From: Pseudocalidococcus sp964653145
Lineage (GTDB): Bacteria > Cyanobacteriota > Cyanobacteriia > Thermosynechococcales > Thermosynechococcaceae
NCBI GenBank assembly: GCA_964653145.1
Contig: CAZZCG010000005.1
Location: forward strand, 1-64,000
DNA: 64,000 nt
Direction of reading: 5' to 3'
The position numbers and the translations under genes are program-made. The notes under the pieces were generated by a model. The model did no database searches and had not been told where the DNA came from. It saw nothing but the letters and a program-made list of their open reading frames with translations. Of this stretch, positions 1-8,743 are shown one piece after another; positions within the stretch are counted from its first letter, which is position 1, and each line of letters starts with the position of its first letter.

Positions 1-544
1 TCGTGGCGATGTTGTTGATCAATTCCATCATGATCACGGTTTTGCCCACACCGGCACCACCAAACAGACCGATTTTGCCGCCCCGACGGTAGGGAGTCAG
101 CAGGTCGATCACCTTAATTCCGGTTTCAAAGACAGAGGGCTTAGTTTCCAGTTCGGTAAATTTGGGAGCTACCCGGTGAATTGGTGAGGTTTCACTCCCA
201 CTCACGGCTCCTTTTTCATCAACAGGCTCGCCCAAGACGTTAAAAATTCGACCCAGGGTGGCGGTTCCGACCGGGACACTAATGGCGGCTCCGGTATCGA
301 CAGCTTCCATGCCCCGCACCAGGCCATCGGTGGTACTCATGGAGACAGCCCGAACTTTGTTATCCCCTAACAACTGCTGCACTTCAAAGGTTACGGCCAC
401 ATCCAGGCCAGAATCGGTTTTACCTTCGACTCGGAGTGCATTGTAGATGGAGGGGAGCTTGCCATTGGGAAATTCAATATCTACCACCGGGCCAATAATC
501 TGGGTGATGTAACCTACATTGGCTCGCTCGACTGTTGTGACCAT
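1..544 (-). CDS. atpD: F0F1 ATP synthase subunit beta (partial, C-terminal part outside window)
   Basis: Catalytic beta subunit of the thylakoid F1 ATP synthase, which makes ATP from ADP and phosphate using the proton gradient. Reading leftward from the ATG at 544 gives 181 residues before the window edge. These hold the N-terminal beta-barrel (about residues 10-85, with IIGPVVDIEFP) and the start of the nucleotide-binding domain, with the P-loop GGAGVGKT at about 162-169. The downstream two thirds (DELSEED-type region) lie outside the window. Cyanobacterial literature often calls this gene atpB. No neighbour on the same strand follows within the window; the next gene upstream, petP, begins about 180 bases away. 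Identification is certain; only the 3' end is missing. Confidence 0.97.
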   Translation of the reverse strand, partial: MVTTVERANVGYITQIIGPVVDIEFPNGKLPSIYNALRVEGKTDSGLDVAVTFEVQQLLGDNKVRAVSMSTTDGLVRGMEAVDTGAAISVPVGTATLGRIFNVLGEPVDEKGAVSGSETSPIHRVAPKFTELETKPSVFETGIKVIDLLTPYRRGGKIGLFGGAGVGKTVIMMELINNIAT

Positions 545-723
545 AACCTACGCCTTCATTACCTTTGCTGATTGATTGTTTGCGCTCCACCGGAAACCAG
601 AGGCAACGCGTGGGAATAGTTCTGTGCCCAAATGCACCATCATTAACCCTATCACACGGGGATCCTTTGCAAACATTCTTGAAGCGACTGCATCGGCTGT
701 TCCGAAGTCCCAGGCCCCAAGGG

Positions 724-918
724 TTACGCCACCACCTCAATTTCGTCTTCAAAAAACCAAGTACTACCCTTGCCATCAAAGGCAACCACCACACCCACGC
801 CACTGCCATCGGTCATTTTGAAGCCAGTAATAGTCCCAACTTTGCCCAATTTTCCGGCCACCCCCTGGTCAACGCGATCTCGGATCCGGCATACCCGTAC
901 TTTTTGGCCAACGTCCAT
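724..918 (-). CDS. petP: Cytochrome b6f complex subunit PetP (DUF2862)
   Basis: A 64-residue protein matching the cyanobacterial PetP family (DUF2862), a small cytoplasmic-face subunit of the cytochrome b6f complex reported to affect electron flow between the photosystems. The sequence starts MDVGQKVRVCRIRDRV, carries a central GKVGTITGFKMTDGSG stretch and ends WFFEDEIEVVA. This is the expected length and the SH3-like beta pattern of the family. An AGGA ribosome binding site lies 7-10 bases before the ATG at 918. It sits between atpD (same strand) and rqcH (opposite strand) and is probably transcribed alone. The assignment rests on recalled family resemblance, so a search against DUF2862 would settle it. 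Confidence 0.8.
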   Translation of the reverse strand: MDVGQKVRVCRIRDRVDQGVAGKLGKVGTITGFKMTDGSGVGVVVAFDGKGSTWFFEDEIEVVA

Positions 919-1162
919 AGTGTTTCCTCGGTGTTTTTCAGTGTGTCCCTGGCGGTTTCTTGCGATCTGTATCCCAACCGGGGCATTGTGCTTAAATCCT
1001 TGCCCATCCTACCAGGCCCCTATCCCTTTGAAGCACTGAATCCACGGCAATTTGACAGCCAAATTTTCAATCCCTAATGTTGAGGAAGATCGCCAAGGAC
1101 TAAACCCCCAACCTAGACCTCGAGCGCGGGTGGACACGATAGTAATTTCGGGGAGGGCGAGC

Positions 1163-2878
1163 ATGCAACAGGTTGATCTGACAACATTAATTGCGGTGAC
1201 TCAGGAAATTAACCAGGCCTGGGTGCCTGCCCGGTTGGAATTAGCCTATCAACGGGATCGCCATACCCTATCTTTGGGGCTGAGAACCATGGAGACAAAA
1301 GGTTGGTTAACCCTGGCCTGGCATCCCCAAGCAGCCCGCATTCATCTCGGTGAGGCTCCCCCCCGCCAACCGGACACTTTCACCTTCAGTCAACAGCTTC
1401 AACATCAAATAAAAGGATTAGCCCTGATCCAGATTAGTCAATTGGAGCCCTGGGAGCGGGTGTTAGAACTGCAATTTGCGCGCCGGCCGGGTGATCTGCC
1501 CCTTTGGCATCTCTATTTGGAAATCATGGGGAAATATAGCAATCTGATTTTGGTTAACCAGGCCGGGGAAATTGTCACTGCTGCCCATCAAGTTAGTAGC
1601 CAGCAATCGCGCCGTCGCCCCATTCAAACTGGCCAACCCTACCAGGCCCCGCCCCCCCTCACCGAAGCCATTCCAACCCTAAAGGAACCGTTTGACCAAT
1701 GGCAAGCCCGCTTGAGTTTGGTTCCAGGCCCGGTCAATAAATTATTGCTGAGTTGTTATCGCGGGTTAAGTTCTGCCTTGGTGCAGCAACTCCTTGAACA
1801 GGCCCAATGCCCCGCCAAAATTTCTACGGATCAGTTGTCTCCAACCCAATGGCAGCAGTTATTTACCGCTTGGCAGACCTGGTTAAGTGCTATGGCCGAG
1901 GGAAAGTGGCAACCGGGGTGGCGAGAATCCGGCTATGGCGTGATGGGTTGGGGGCTCAAACAAGCGGCCGATTCTGTGTCAACTCTGTTGTCCCAATACT
2001 ATCAAGACCAACTCCAACACCAGGCCTGGCAGCAACTCAAGCAACAACTCAGCCAAAAACTCAAGCACTTACTCACTAAGTTGATGGAAAAAGCGACGGA
2101 TTTTCGCCAACGCCTCACCGCAGCCAATGATGCCGAGACGTATCTTTACCAGGCCAACTTGCTCAATGCCCATAGACATGAGTGGCAACCGGGCCTGAAA
2201 ACCTTAACGCTGGCGGACTTTGACACGGATGAGCCCCAGACGATTGATCTCGATCCCGAGCGCAACATCAGCGACAACATTGAAGCCTTCTACAAGCGCT
2301 ATAAGAAACTCAAACGCGCCCAGGAGAGTATTCAACCCTTTTTAGCTGCCACAGAACAGGAAATTAACTACCTTTCCCAAGTTGCGGCGGCGGTGGAGCA
2401 ATGTGACCGCTATCAAACCGCTGAAGACCTGGAAACCCTAGAAGAAATCCGGGACGAATTGATTCAGCAAAACTACCTGCCAGTTCCTGATTATCGCCGT
2501 CCGAGCAAAACCACGTTTAATTTTCTTCAATTCACCACGCCCACCGGTTGGGATGTCTTAATCGGCCGGAATAATCGCCAAAATGACCACCTCACCTTTC
2601 GCCTGGCCAGCCCCTACGATCTGTGGTTCCATACCCAAGAAATTCCGGGAAGTCATGTGCTTTTGCGCCTGGAAGCCGGAGATACCCCTAGTCCCAAAGA
2701 CCTCCAATTTGTTGCCAATCTTGCCGCCTACTACAGCCAGGCCCGCCATACCAGTCAAGTTCCGGTGGTCTATACCCTACCCAAACACGTCTATAAGCCC
2801 AAGGGAATGCCGCCTGGCCTGGTGATTTATAAGCAAGAAACCATTATTTGGGCCTATCCCCAACAAGCTGAGATCTAA
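1163..2878 (+). CDS. rqcH: NFACT family protein, Rqc2 homolog RqcH
   Basis: A 571-residue NFACT protein. Bacterial RqcH binds obstructed 50S subunits carrying peptidyl-tRNA and adds C-terminal alanine tails that mark the nascent chain for degradation. The N-terminal NFACT-N region covers roughly residues 1-220 and includes a LYLEIMGKYSNLILVN segment typical of the family. A long Q/K/L-rich coiled-coil middle follows at about 300-420. The C-terminal NFACT-R domain (about 450-571) has LIGRNNRQNDHLTF, DLWFHTQEIPGSHV and a KPKGMPPGLV segment. The reading frame is open to a further ATG at 1052, but 1163 is preferred because GGGGAGGG lies just upstream and family members start at MQ-VDLTTL. It is divergent from petP and lies 79 bases before secA. 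Confidence 0.88.
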   Translation: MQQVDLTTLIAVTQEINQAWVPARLELAYQRDRHTLSLGLRTMETKGWLTLAWHPQAARIHLGEAPPRQPDTFTFSQQLQHQIKGLALIQISQLEPWERVLELQFARRPGDLPLWHLYLEIMGKYSNLILVNQAGEIVTAAHQVSSQQSRRRPIQTGQPYQAPPPLTEAIPTLKEPFDQWQARLSLVPGPVNKLLLSCYRGLSSALVQQLLEQAQCPAKISTDQLSPTQWQQLFTAWQTWLSAMAEGKWQPGWRESGYGVMGWGLKQAADSVSTLLSQYYQDQLQHQAWQQLKQQLSQKLKHLLTKLMEKATDFRQRLTAANDAETYLYQANLLNAHRHEWQPGLKTLTLADFDTDEPQTIDLDPERNISDNIEAFYKRYKKLKRAQESIQPFLAATEQEINYLSQVAAAVEQCDRYQTAEDLETLEEIRDELIQQNYLPVPDYRRPSKTTFNFLQFTTPTGWDVLIGRNNRQNDHLTFRLASPYDLWFHTQEIPGSHVLLRLEAGDTPSPKDLQFVANLAAYYSQARHTSQVPVVYTLPKHVYKPKGMPPGLVIYKQETIIWAYPQQAEI

Positions 2879-2957
2879 AGCCCCCTGGCCTGGCCCCGCC
2901 CTCGAACAAACCACTGTAGGATGAAGAAAAGTCACAGAGTTGTCAGCGTCATCGGCC

Positions 2958-5747
2958 ATGTTGAAAGCAATTTTTGGGGATCCGAACCAACGGAAATTAA
3001 AAAAATATCAACCCTTGGTGACCGACATCAATCTTCTTGAAGAAGAGATTCAACCCCTCAGTGATGCCGAACTCCAGGCCAAGACCGGAGAATTCAAGCA
3101 ACGCCACGAAAACGGTGAAAGCCTAGATGATCTCCTGCCAGAAGCCTTTGCCGTCGTCCGGGAAGCCTCGCGCCGCGTTTTAGGATTACGCCACTTTGAT
3201 GTCCAGATGCTCGGTGGAATGATCCTCCACGACGGTCAGATTGCCGAAATGAAAACCGGGGAAGGCAAAACCCTTGTCTCCACCCTGCCAGCTTACCTAA
3301 ATGCCCTCCCTGGAAAAGGGGTACACATCATTACCGTTAACGACTACCTCGCTCGGCGAGATGCGGAATGGATGGGGCAAGTACATCGGTTTTTGGGGTT
3401 AACAGTTGGTTTAATTCAGCAGCAAATGCCACCCCAGGAACGCCAAAAAAGCTACGCCTGCGATATTACCTACGCCACCAACAGCGAAATTGGCTTTGAT
3501 TACTTGCGGGACAACATGGCCACCTCCATGGCGGAAGTCGTGCAGCGGCCGTTTCATTACTGTGTGATTGACGAGGTGGATTCCGTCCTAATTGATGAAG
3601 CCCGCACCCCTCTAATTATTTCCGGTCAAGTCGAACGCCCCACGGAAAAATACCTCAAAGCTGCCGATATTGCCCGAGCCCTGAATGCCGAAGACCATTA
3701 CGAAGTGGATGAAAAAGCCCGGAACGTCCTGATGACCGATGAAGGGTTTATTGAAGCGGAAAAACTCTTGGGTGTAGAAGACCTATTCGATCCCCAAGAC
3801 CCCTGGGCCCACTACATCTTCAACGCAATTAAGGCTAAGGAACTGTTCATCAAGGATGTCAACTATATTATTCGCGGTGAAGAAATCGTCATCGTGGATG
3901 AATTTACTGGACGGGTGATGCCAGGCCGGCGGTGGAGTGATGGACTACACCAGGCCATTGAAGCCAAAGAGCGGGTGGCAATCCAAAACGAATCCCAAAC
4001 CCTGGCCACCATTACCTATCAAAACCTGTTCTTGCTCTATCCCAAGCTCGGGGGGATGACCGGCACCGCCAAAACGGAAGAAGCCGAACTGGAAAAAATC
4101 TACAAGTTGGAAGTCACCGTCGTCCCCACGAATCGGGTCAGTAGCCGCCGGGATGTGTCGGATGTGGTCTATAAAAACGAAATGGGCAAGTGGCGAGCCG
4201 TAGCCGAAGAATGTGCCGAATTTCACCGCGAAGGCCGGCCGGTACTCGTCGGCACCACCAGCGTGGAAAAGTCGGAAATTCTCTCCCAACTCCTGCAACA
4301 AGAGGGTATTCCCCATAACTTGTTAAACGCAAAACCAGAGAACGTCGAGCGGGAATCAGAAATCATTGCCCAGGCCGGACGCAAGGGTGCCGTCACCATC
4401 TCCACCAACATGGCCGGTCGGGGAACGGACATCATCTTGGGTGGAAATGCTGAATACATGGCCCGTTTAAAAGTTCGGGAATTTTTCATGCCCCGGATTG
4501 TTATGCCCGAAAGCGATGATCCCATGTCCTTGTTGAGTTTGATGGGTAACCAAAAGTCCGGCGGGCAAGGCTTTGGCGACCAAGTTAAACAAAAATCCTG
4601 GAAAGTCTCCACCGACATTTTTCCCACAGAAATTTCCAAAGACGCTGAAACCTTAATTCGAGAAGCGGTGGATTTTGCGGTCAAACAATATGGTGAGCGC
4701 AGCCTGCCGGAACTCCAGGCCGAGGATCTGTTAGCCGTAGCAGCGGAAAAAGCCCCCACCCAAGACCCCGTGATCCAAAAACTGCGGGAGGCCTATAACC
4801 TGATCCGCCATGAGTATGAAACCTTTACCAGTCAGGAACATCAAGAGGTGGTGGAATTGGGGGGACTCCATGTGATTGGGACAGAACGCCACGAATCGCG
4901 CCGAATTGATAACCAGTTACGCGGGCGGGCGGGCCGACAAGGGGATCCGGGTTCAACGCGATTTTTCCTCAGCCTGGAAGATAACCTTCTGCGGATTTTT
5001 GGCGGCGACCGAGTAGCGGGGATGATGAATGCGCTCCGGGTTGATGAGGATATGCCCATTGAGTCGCGGATTTTGACCGGTAGCCTCGAAAACGCCCAGA
5101 AAAAAGTTGAAACCTACTACTACGACATCCGAAAACAGGTGTTTGAGTATGACGAGGTGATGAACAACCAACGGCGGGCTATTTATGCCGAGCGGCGACG
5201 GGTGTTAGAAGGCGAAGATCTGAAAGATCGCGTCCTGGAATATGCCGAAAAAACCATGGATGATATCGTTACTGCCTATGTCAATCCAGAACTGCCCCCG
5301 GAAGAATGGGACTTAGCCAGCTTGGTCAGTAAAGTCCAGGAATTTGTTTACTTACTCTCGGATTTAGAACCGGAACATCTCCATCAACTCAGTGTTGCCG
5401 AAATGCAGTTGTTTCTCCACGAACAAGTCCGCACTGCCTACGAGCGTAAAGAAGCCGAAATTGATCAAATCCAACCTGGATTGATGCGCCAGGCCGAGCG
5501 ATTCTTTATCCTGCAACAGATTGATACCCTCTGGCGGGAACACCTCCAACAGATGGATGCTCTACGGGAGTCGGTGGGGTTACGGGGTTATGGTCAAGAA
5601 GACCCCCTCGTGGAATACAAACGGGAAGGCTATGAAATTTTCCTGGATATGATGATTATGATTCGTCGGAATGTGGTTTATTCCCTGTTCCAATTCCAGC
5701 CCCAAATGCCCGCAAAAGCAACTGAAGTCCCGTCAGAAGTGGTGTAA
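2958..5747 (+). CDS. secA: Preprotein translocase subunit SecA
   Basis: The ATPase motor that drives unfolded preproteins through SecYEG, here serving both the plasma and thylakoid membranes. The 929-residue product has the usual start MLKAIFGDPN, Walker A GEGKT near residue 103, the DEAD-like VIDEVDSVLIDEART segment near 205-220, MTGTAKTE, and the second-motor motifs TNMAGRGTDIILGG and GRAGRQGDPG. The C-terminus ends in PSEVV without the Cys-rich zinc tail of many proteobacterial SecA proteins, which is normal for cyanobacteria. The frame is open to a TTG at 2940, but the ATG at 2958 matches the conserved start. A Uma2-type gene follows after about 20 bases. Confidence 0.97.
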   Translation: MLKAIFGDPNQRKLKKYQPLVTDINLLEEEIQPLSDAELQAKTGEFKQRHENGESLDDLLPEAFAVVREASRRVLGLRHFDVQMLGGMILHDGQIAEMKTGEGKTLVSTLPAYLNALPGKGVHIITVNDYLARRDAEWMGQVHRFLGLTVGLIQQQMPPQERQKSYACDITYATNSEIGFDYLRDNMATSMAEVVQRPFHYCVIDEVDSVLIDEARTPLIISGQVERPTEKYLKAADIARALNAEDHYEVDEKARNVLMTDEGFIEAEKLLGVEDLFDPQDPWAHYIFNAIKAKELFIKDVNYIIRGEEIVIVDEFTGRVMPGRRWSDGLHQAIEAKERVAIQNESQTLATITYQNLFLLYPKLGGMTGTAKTEEAELEKIYKLEVTVVPTNRVSSRRDVSDVVYKNEMGKWRAVAEECAEFHREGRPVLVGTTSVEKSEILSQLLQQEGIPHNLLNAKPENVERESEIIAQAGRKGAVTISTNMAGRGTDIILGGNAEYMARLKVREFFMPRIVMPESDDPMSLLSLMGNQKSGGQGFGDQVKQKSWKVSTDIFPTEISKDAETLIREAVDFAVKQYGERSLPELQAEDLLAVAAEKAPTQDPVIQKLREAYNLIRHEYETFTSQEHQEVVELGGLHVIGTERHESRRIDNQLRGRAGRQGDPGSTRFFLSLEDNLLRIFGGDRVAGMMNALRVDEDMPIESRILTGSLENAQKKVETYYYDIRKQVFEYDEVMNNQRRAIYAERRRVLEGEDLKDRVLEYAEKTMDDIVTAYVNPELPPEEWDLASLVSKVQEFVYLLSDLEPEHLHQLSVAEMQLFLHEQVRTAYERKEAEIDQIQPGLMRQAERFFILQQIDTLWREHLQQMDALRESVGLRGYGQEDPLVEYKREGYEIFLDMMIMIRRNVVYSLFQFQPQMPAKATEVPSEVV

Positions 5748-5768
5748 AACTTCACAATCAGGTTAGAT

Positions 5769-6425
5769 GTGATGACCAGTGCTATCCCGACAATTCCCTT
5801 AGTTACTGATGTTTGGACTCAAGGCAGTTGGGAAGACTTTATCGGCCTGGTGAATCAAGCGGAGTCAGATAGTAACGCCCTCAAGTTTTACTACCGCAAT
5901 GGCTGGATGAGGATCGAGACCATGCCAACTAGCTCAATCCATGGACGTTACAATCTGATTTTGGCTCAATTAGTCAGTTTTTATTGCACGCTTAAAAAAA
6001 TTCCATGCCAAGGGTTTACTAATTCCAGTTTTCGGGCAGAAAACCATCGAGAATTCCAACCTGACTTATCCTATTACATTGGCAAACACCCCCTTGAACT
6101 TTCACAGAGTACTAGCCCAGTTAATATCAATGATTTCGGTGTCCCGGATTTAGTGATTGAAATTTCCCTGAGCTCTCTCAATGATGACTTGGGGCAAAAA
6201 CGCTTACTCTATGAACAGGTCAATGTGAAGGAATACTGGGTTGTTGATGCGTCTATGGCTTCAGTAATTGCCTTTGAAATTCTAGGTGGTGGTAGTCGGC
6301 AAATTTCCAGTTCCTCCGTTTTACCAGGCCTGGACTTAGGTATCGTTAATGCAACTCTCGAACGTAGTCGAACGGAAGATGACGGCGCAGTTGGGCGTTG
6401 GTTGTTAGTTGAGCTACAAAACTAA
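5769..6425 (+). CDS. Uma2 family endonuclease (DUF820)
   Basis: A 218-residue member of the Uma2/DUF820 family, a PD-(D/E)XK nuclease fold greatly expanded in cyanobacteria and of unknown cellular role. The fold's acidic core is seen in REFQPDLSYYIG and in VPDLVIEISLSSLNDDLGQKRLLYEQVNVKEYWVVD, where the D...E.S...K arrangement and the following VKEYWVVD are family hallmarks. Translation probably starts at the GTG at 5769 or the ATG immediately after it at 5772. It lies close behind secA and could be read through from it, but no functional link is implied. Codon use looks like the surrounding genome. Confidence 0.85.
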   Translation: MMTSAIPTIPLVTDVWTQGSWEDFIGLVNQAESDSNALKFYYRNGWMRIETMPTSSIHGRYNLILAQLVSFYCTLKKIPCQGFTNSSFRAENHREFQPDLSYYIGKHPLELSQSTSPVNINDFGVPDLVIEISLSSLNDDLGQKRLLYEQVNVKEYWVVDASMASVIAFEILGGGSRQISSSSVLPGLDLGIVNATLERSRTEDDGAVGRWLLVELQN

Positions 6426-6729
6426 GGGAACTTCGGGACGCGGGTACCGGCAAACTCCTGTGATAATTCCAAAGTATCTCCCCTACACCAGCACCAACCA
6501 CCCCTGAATGCCCATTTTGAAGTTAATCCAGATACTAGGAACTATGAAAGTATCCATCATAATCGGTGATCGGTGGACACTCAAGAGTCACCCTAGAAAG
6601 GGATTTAAGCTGCATTGTGTTCCATGCTTCAGCCAAATAACTAAAACTATTAATCTCAGGCTAATTCCCGCCAAACTCTGAAAATGGTCAACCTTCTGTG
6701 GTAGGCTAGAATACGCTGAAAAAGCAAAT
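6426..6729. other. Intergenic stretch before tRNA-Tyr
   Basis: About 300 bases between the Uma2 gene and tRNA-Tyr. I see no convincing coding sequence. The only feature I would point to is the promoter-like pair just before the tRNA, listed separately. Confidence 0.5.
6685..6712 (+). promoter_or_regulatory. Candidate promoter of tRNA-Tyr
   Basis: TGGTCA (6685-6690, four of six matches to the -35 consensus), a 16-base spacer, then TAGAAT (6707-6712, five of six matches to the -10 consensus). The mature tRNA begins 18 bases after the -10 box, leaving a short 5' leader. Found by eye; it is plausible because tRNA genes need a promoter here, but not proven. Confidence 0.4.
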
Positions 6730-6811
6730 GGGTCGGTGCCCGAGTGGTTAATGGGGGCGGACTGTAAATCCGTTGGCTACGCCTACGCTAGTTCGAATCT
6801 AGCCCGGCCCA
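6730..6811 (+). tRNA. tRNA-Tyr (anticodon GTA)
   Basis: A class II tRNA with a long variable arm. The acceptor stem GGGTCGG (6730-6736) pairs with CCGGCCC (6804-6810) with one T-G wobble, followed by discriminator A at 6811. The anticodon loop CTGTAAA places anticodon GTA at 6764-6766, giving tyrosine. The T-arm contains GTTCGAATC. The 3' CCA is not encoded (the genome continues TCA), so CCA must be added after transcription. This fits with the nucleotidyltransferase gene at 58333. Confidence 0.95.
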
Positions 6812-6850
6812 TCACAATCAATCTTGAAATTTCTTGCGGGTATGCTGGAG

Positions 6851-6988
6851 TCATTCTGTTCGGCTACGTTTTCCTTTTTCAATAAAGCTGACTAAGCCAA
6901 GAATACTTATTCCTACTAAAAAAGAGACACTCAAACTTACCGCTCGGATTGGTTGCCAGAATCTTTCTGTCTCAGGCCCAGGTGAAAT
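6851..6988 (-). CDS. Possible small single-span membrane protein with ATT start
   Basis: An open frame with no ATG, GTG or TTG near its front, but an ATT at 6988 preceded by AGGA at an 8-base spacing. It would encode 45 residues: a short polar N-terminus (about residues 1-16), one strong hydrophobic segment rich in V, S, L, F, I and G (about 17-36), and a basic tail EKGKRSRTE. That shape is shared by many small thylakoid subunits. It lies 37 bases after the membrane J-domain gene on the same strand. I do not recognise the sequence. It may equally be chance, or a relic whose normal start was lost. Confidence 0.22.
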   Translation of the reverse strand: MSPGPETERFWQPIRAVSLSVSFLVGISILGLVSFIEKGKRSRTE

Positions 6989-7025
6989 GACTTTGGTCCT
7001 AGGGGCGTGGGTAATATTCGCCGCG

Positions 7026-7454
7026 CTACACCCAGGCCTGGATAATCAGTTCTCCCCGGCTCAGACCAACGATAACCGCTAAAACTAGGCATCCTAAAAA
7101 CGTCAAACCCAAAATAAAGAGTGCAAAAATCTCCCCAGCGGATAGGGGACGTTCCCGGATGGCAGCATTAATACCCCAGGCCCCGTATTGTGCATTGGAT
7201 TTGCTTCTGTGGTTGACCGTTTGTTTTTCTGCAATACCGGACTGCTGCTGCCGTAATTGAGGGCTGTTCAAGAACCCATAGGCTTCATTCAGTTGCTCAA
7301 ACTTTTCTCGAGCTAGGGCCAATGGCAGGCGAGTGGTATCTGGGTGGTAAAGCTTGCTTTTTTCCCGATAGGCCTGGCGGATTTCACTCATCGAAGCCCA
7401 TGGCGAAATCCCCAAAATTTCATAGTAGCGAGTTGTTGGGGATAGCTTGCTCAT
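7026..7454 (-). CDS. Membrane-anchored J-domain (DnaJ-like) protein
   Basis: A 142-residue protein with an N-terminal J domain (about residues 8-70: YYEILGISPWASMSEIRQAY, then the HPD motif in LYHPDTT). A polar linker follows, and one C-terminal membrane span at about 112-133 (FALFILGLTFLGCLVLAVIVGL). The HPD motif is what stimulates the ATPase of Hsp70, so this is a co-chaperone that would recruit a DnaK to a membrane. It lacks the G/F-rich and zinc domains of true DnaJ. It starts 29 bases after pilC ends, on the same strand, and is probably co-transcribed with the pil genes. A role in pilus assembly is only suggested by position. Confidence 0.85.
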   Translation of the reverse strand: MSKLSPTTRYYEILGISPWASMSEIRQAYREKSKLYHPDTTRLPLALAREKFEQLNEAYGFLNSPQLRQQQSGIAEKQTVNHRSKSNAQYGAWGINAAIRERPLSAGEIFALFILGLTFLGCLVLAVIVGLSRGELIIQAWV

Positions 7455-7483
7455 CTTCCCATCTCTGTCAACGGGGCCTGGGA

Positions 7484-8704
7484 CTATTTGATCAGGTCGA
7501 AGATTTTGAACATGGGCAGATACATGGCAACCAGGATCGAACCCACCATCCCTCCGAGTACGGCAATCATCATTGGTTCCATCACACTGGTTAATGCCTT
7601 GACAGCCTGTTCCACTTCATCCTCGTAGAAGTCCGCCACCTTCATCAGCATTTTATCTAATTCTCCAGTTTCCTCACCGACGTTAATCATCTGAGTTGCG
7701 AGGACTGGAAAGACCCGTGCCCGCTGAATGGCAATACTTAACATCCCCCCAGTTTGGACTTCAGCTTTTGCGGATTCAATTGCATTGGCTATCACTTGAT
7801 TTCCGGCGGTTTGGCCAACAATATCTAGGGAACGCAAAATGGGTACCCCAGAACGAGAGAGGGAACCAAATGTCCGGCAAAAGCGAGCGACGGCTGTTTT
7901 TTCAATTAACTCACCAAACAATGGCAGCTTCAACATTAATTTATCCAGCATCAGGCGGCCAGCGGGAGTTTTGTAGTAAAAGCGAATTCCAACCACGATT
8001 CCAACCACAACAATAATCAACAAAGCCATGTATTGGGGGGTGCGTAGAAATTCACTCAAGTCCACCATGAATTGAGTAAAGGGGGGTAAGTCTCCACCTA
8101 ACTGCTTAAAAATGCCATCAAATACAGGAATTAAGAAAATCACCATCCCCAAAAAAATACTCACCGCCAAAAGCCCCACCACTACCGGGTAAGCCAATGC
8201 CGATTTAATTTGGTTGTCAAGCCTGGCCTGGTCCTCGAGTAATTTGGAAATCCGATTAAGCACTTCATCCAAAACACCACCAGTTTCGCCGGCCTGGATC
8301 ATCGCCACGTAGAGATTGTCAAACGCTTCTGGATGACCTCGCATAGCATCAGCCAGGCTACTCCCCTGCTGGACATCATTGTTTACGGCCATCAAGGTTT
8401 TTTTCAGCTTTGGGTTCGTACATTGATCCGCCATCACCCCCAGGCCCCGAACGAGGGCCACCCCAGCATTAACCAGTGAGGCAAATTGGCGGGAAAAAAT
8501 CGCCTTGTCCTTCACCGTGATCTTGCTGAGAAAGCTGAGGTCAAGATCTGACTTCAGGGTGAGTTTTTGTGCTTCCTTGACCTCCAGAACCTGAAGTCCT
8601 TGGCTCTGGACATTTATCCGGGCATCCCTGACCGACTCAGCCGAATGTTTAATCGTCTTAAACTTGCCTCGAGCATCCTTGACCCGTAACTCATAGGTAG
8701 CCAT
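7484..8704 (-). CDS. pilC: Type IV pilus inner-membrane platform protein PilC
   Basis: A 406-residue GspF/PilC family protein, the polytopic platform on which the PilB and PilT motors act. The N-terminal part (residues 1-60) is the PilC-specific lead-in. Two repeated T2SSF domains follow (about 70-195 and 275-395), each starting with a FSRQFASLVNAGV or FCRTFGSLSRSGV-type segment. Hydrophobic spans are visible around 170-190, 220-240 and 375-400. The length is normal. It is the third gene of a minus-strand set pilB-pilT-pilC, 39 bases after pilT. Confidence 0.95.
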   Translation of the reverse strand: MATYELRVKDARGKFKTIKHSAESVRDARINVQSQGLQVLEVKEAQKLTLKSDLDLSFLSKITVKDKAIFSRQFASLVNAGVALVRGLGVMADQCTNPKLKKTLMAVNNDVQQGSSLADAMRGHPEAFDNLYVAMIQAGETGGVLDEVLNRISKLLEDQARLDNQIKSALAYPVVVGLLAVSIFLGMVIFLIPVFDGIFKQLGGDLPPFTQFMVDLSEFLRTPQYMALLIIVVVGIVVGIRFYYKTPAGRLMLDKLMLKLPLFGELIEKTAVARFCRTFGSLSRSGVPILRSLDIVGQTAGNQVIANAIESAKAEVQTGGMLSIAIQRARVFPVLATQMINVGEETGELDKMLMKVADFYEDEVEQAVKALTSVMEPMMIAVLGGMVGSILVAMYLPMFKIFDLIK

Positions 8705-8743
8705 AGCCAGAAATTCCTATTGACTGAAGTTAACTCAACACAA

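Noticed and set aside
565..1077. 170-codon plus-strand frame across the petP region
   Set aside because: Overlaps petP antisense, has no family features, and petP has a proper ribosome binding site and recognisable sequence.
1052..1162. Longer start for rqcH at 1052
   Set aside because: The additional 37 residues are of low-quality composition, and a good ribosome binding site and the conserved start lie at 1163.
4223..4759. 178-codon minus-strand frame opposite secA
   Set aside because: Antisense shadow of a conserved gene, with no start signal or family resemblance.
6834..7082. 82-codon plus-strand open frame after tRNA-Tyr
   Set aside because: No ribosome binding site and no recognisable sequence. 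It runs antisense to the end of the J-domain gene and to a better minus-strand membrane-like frame.
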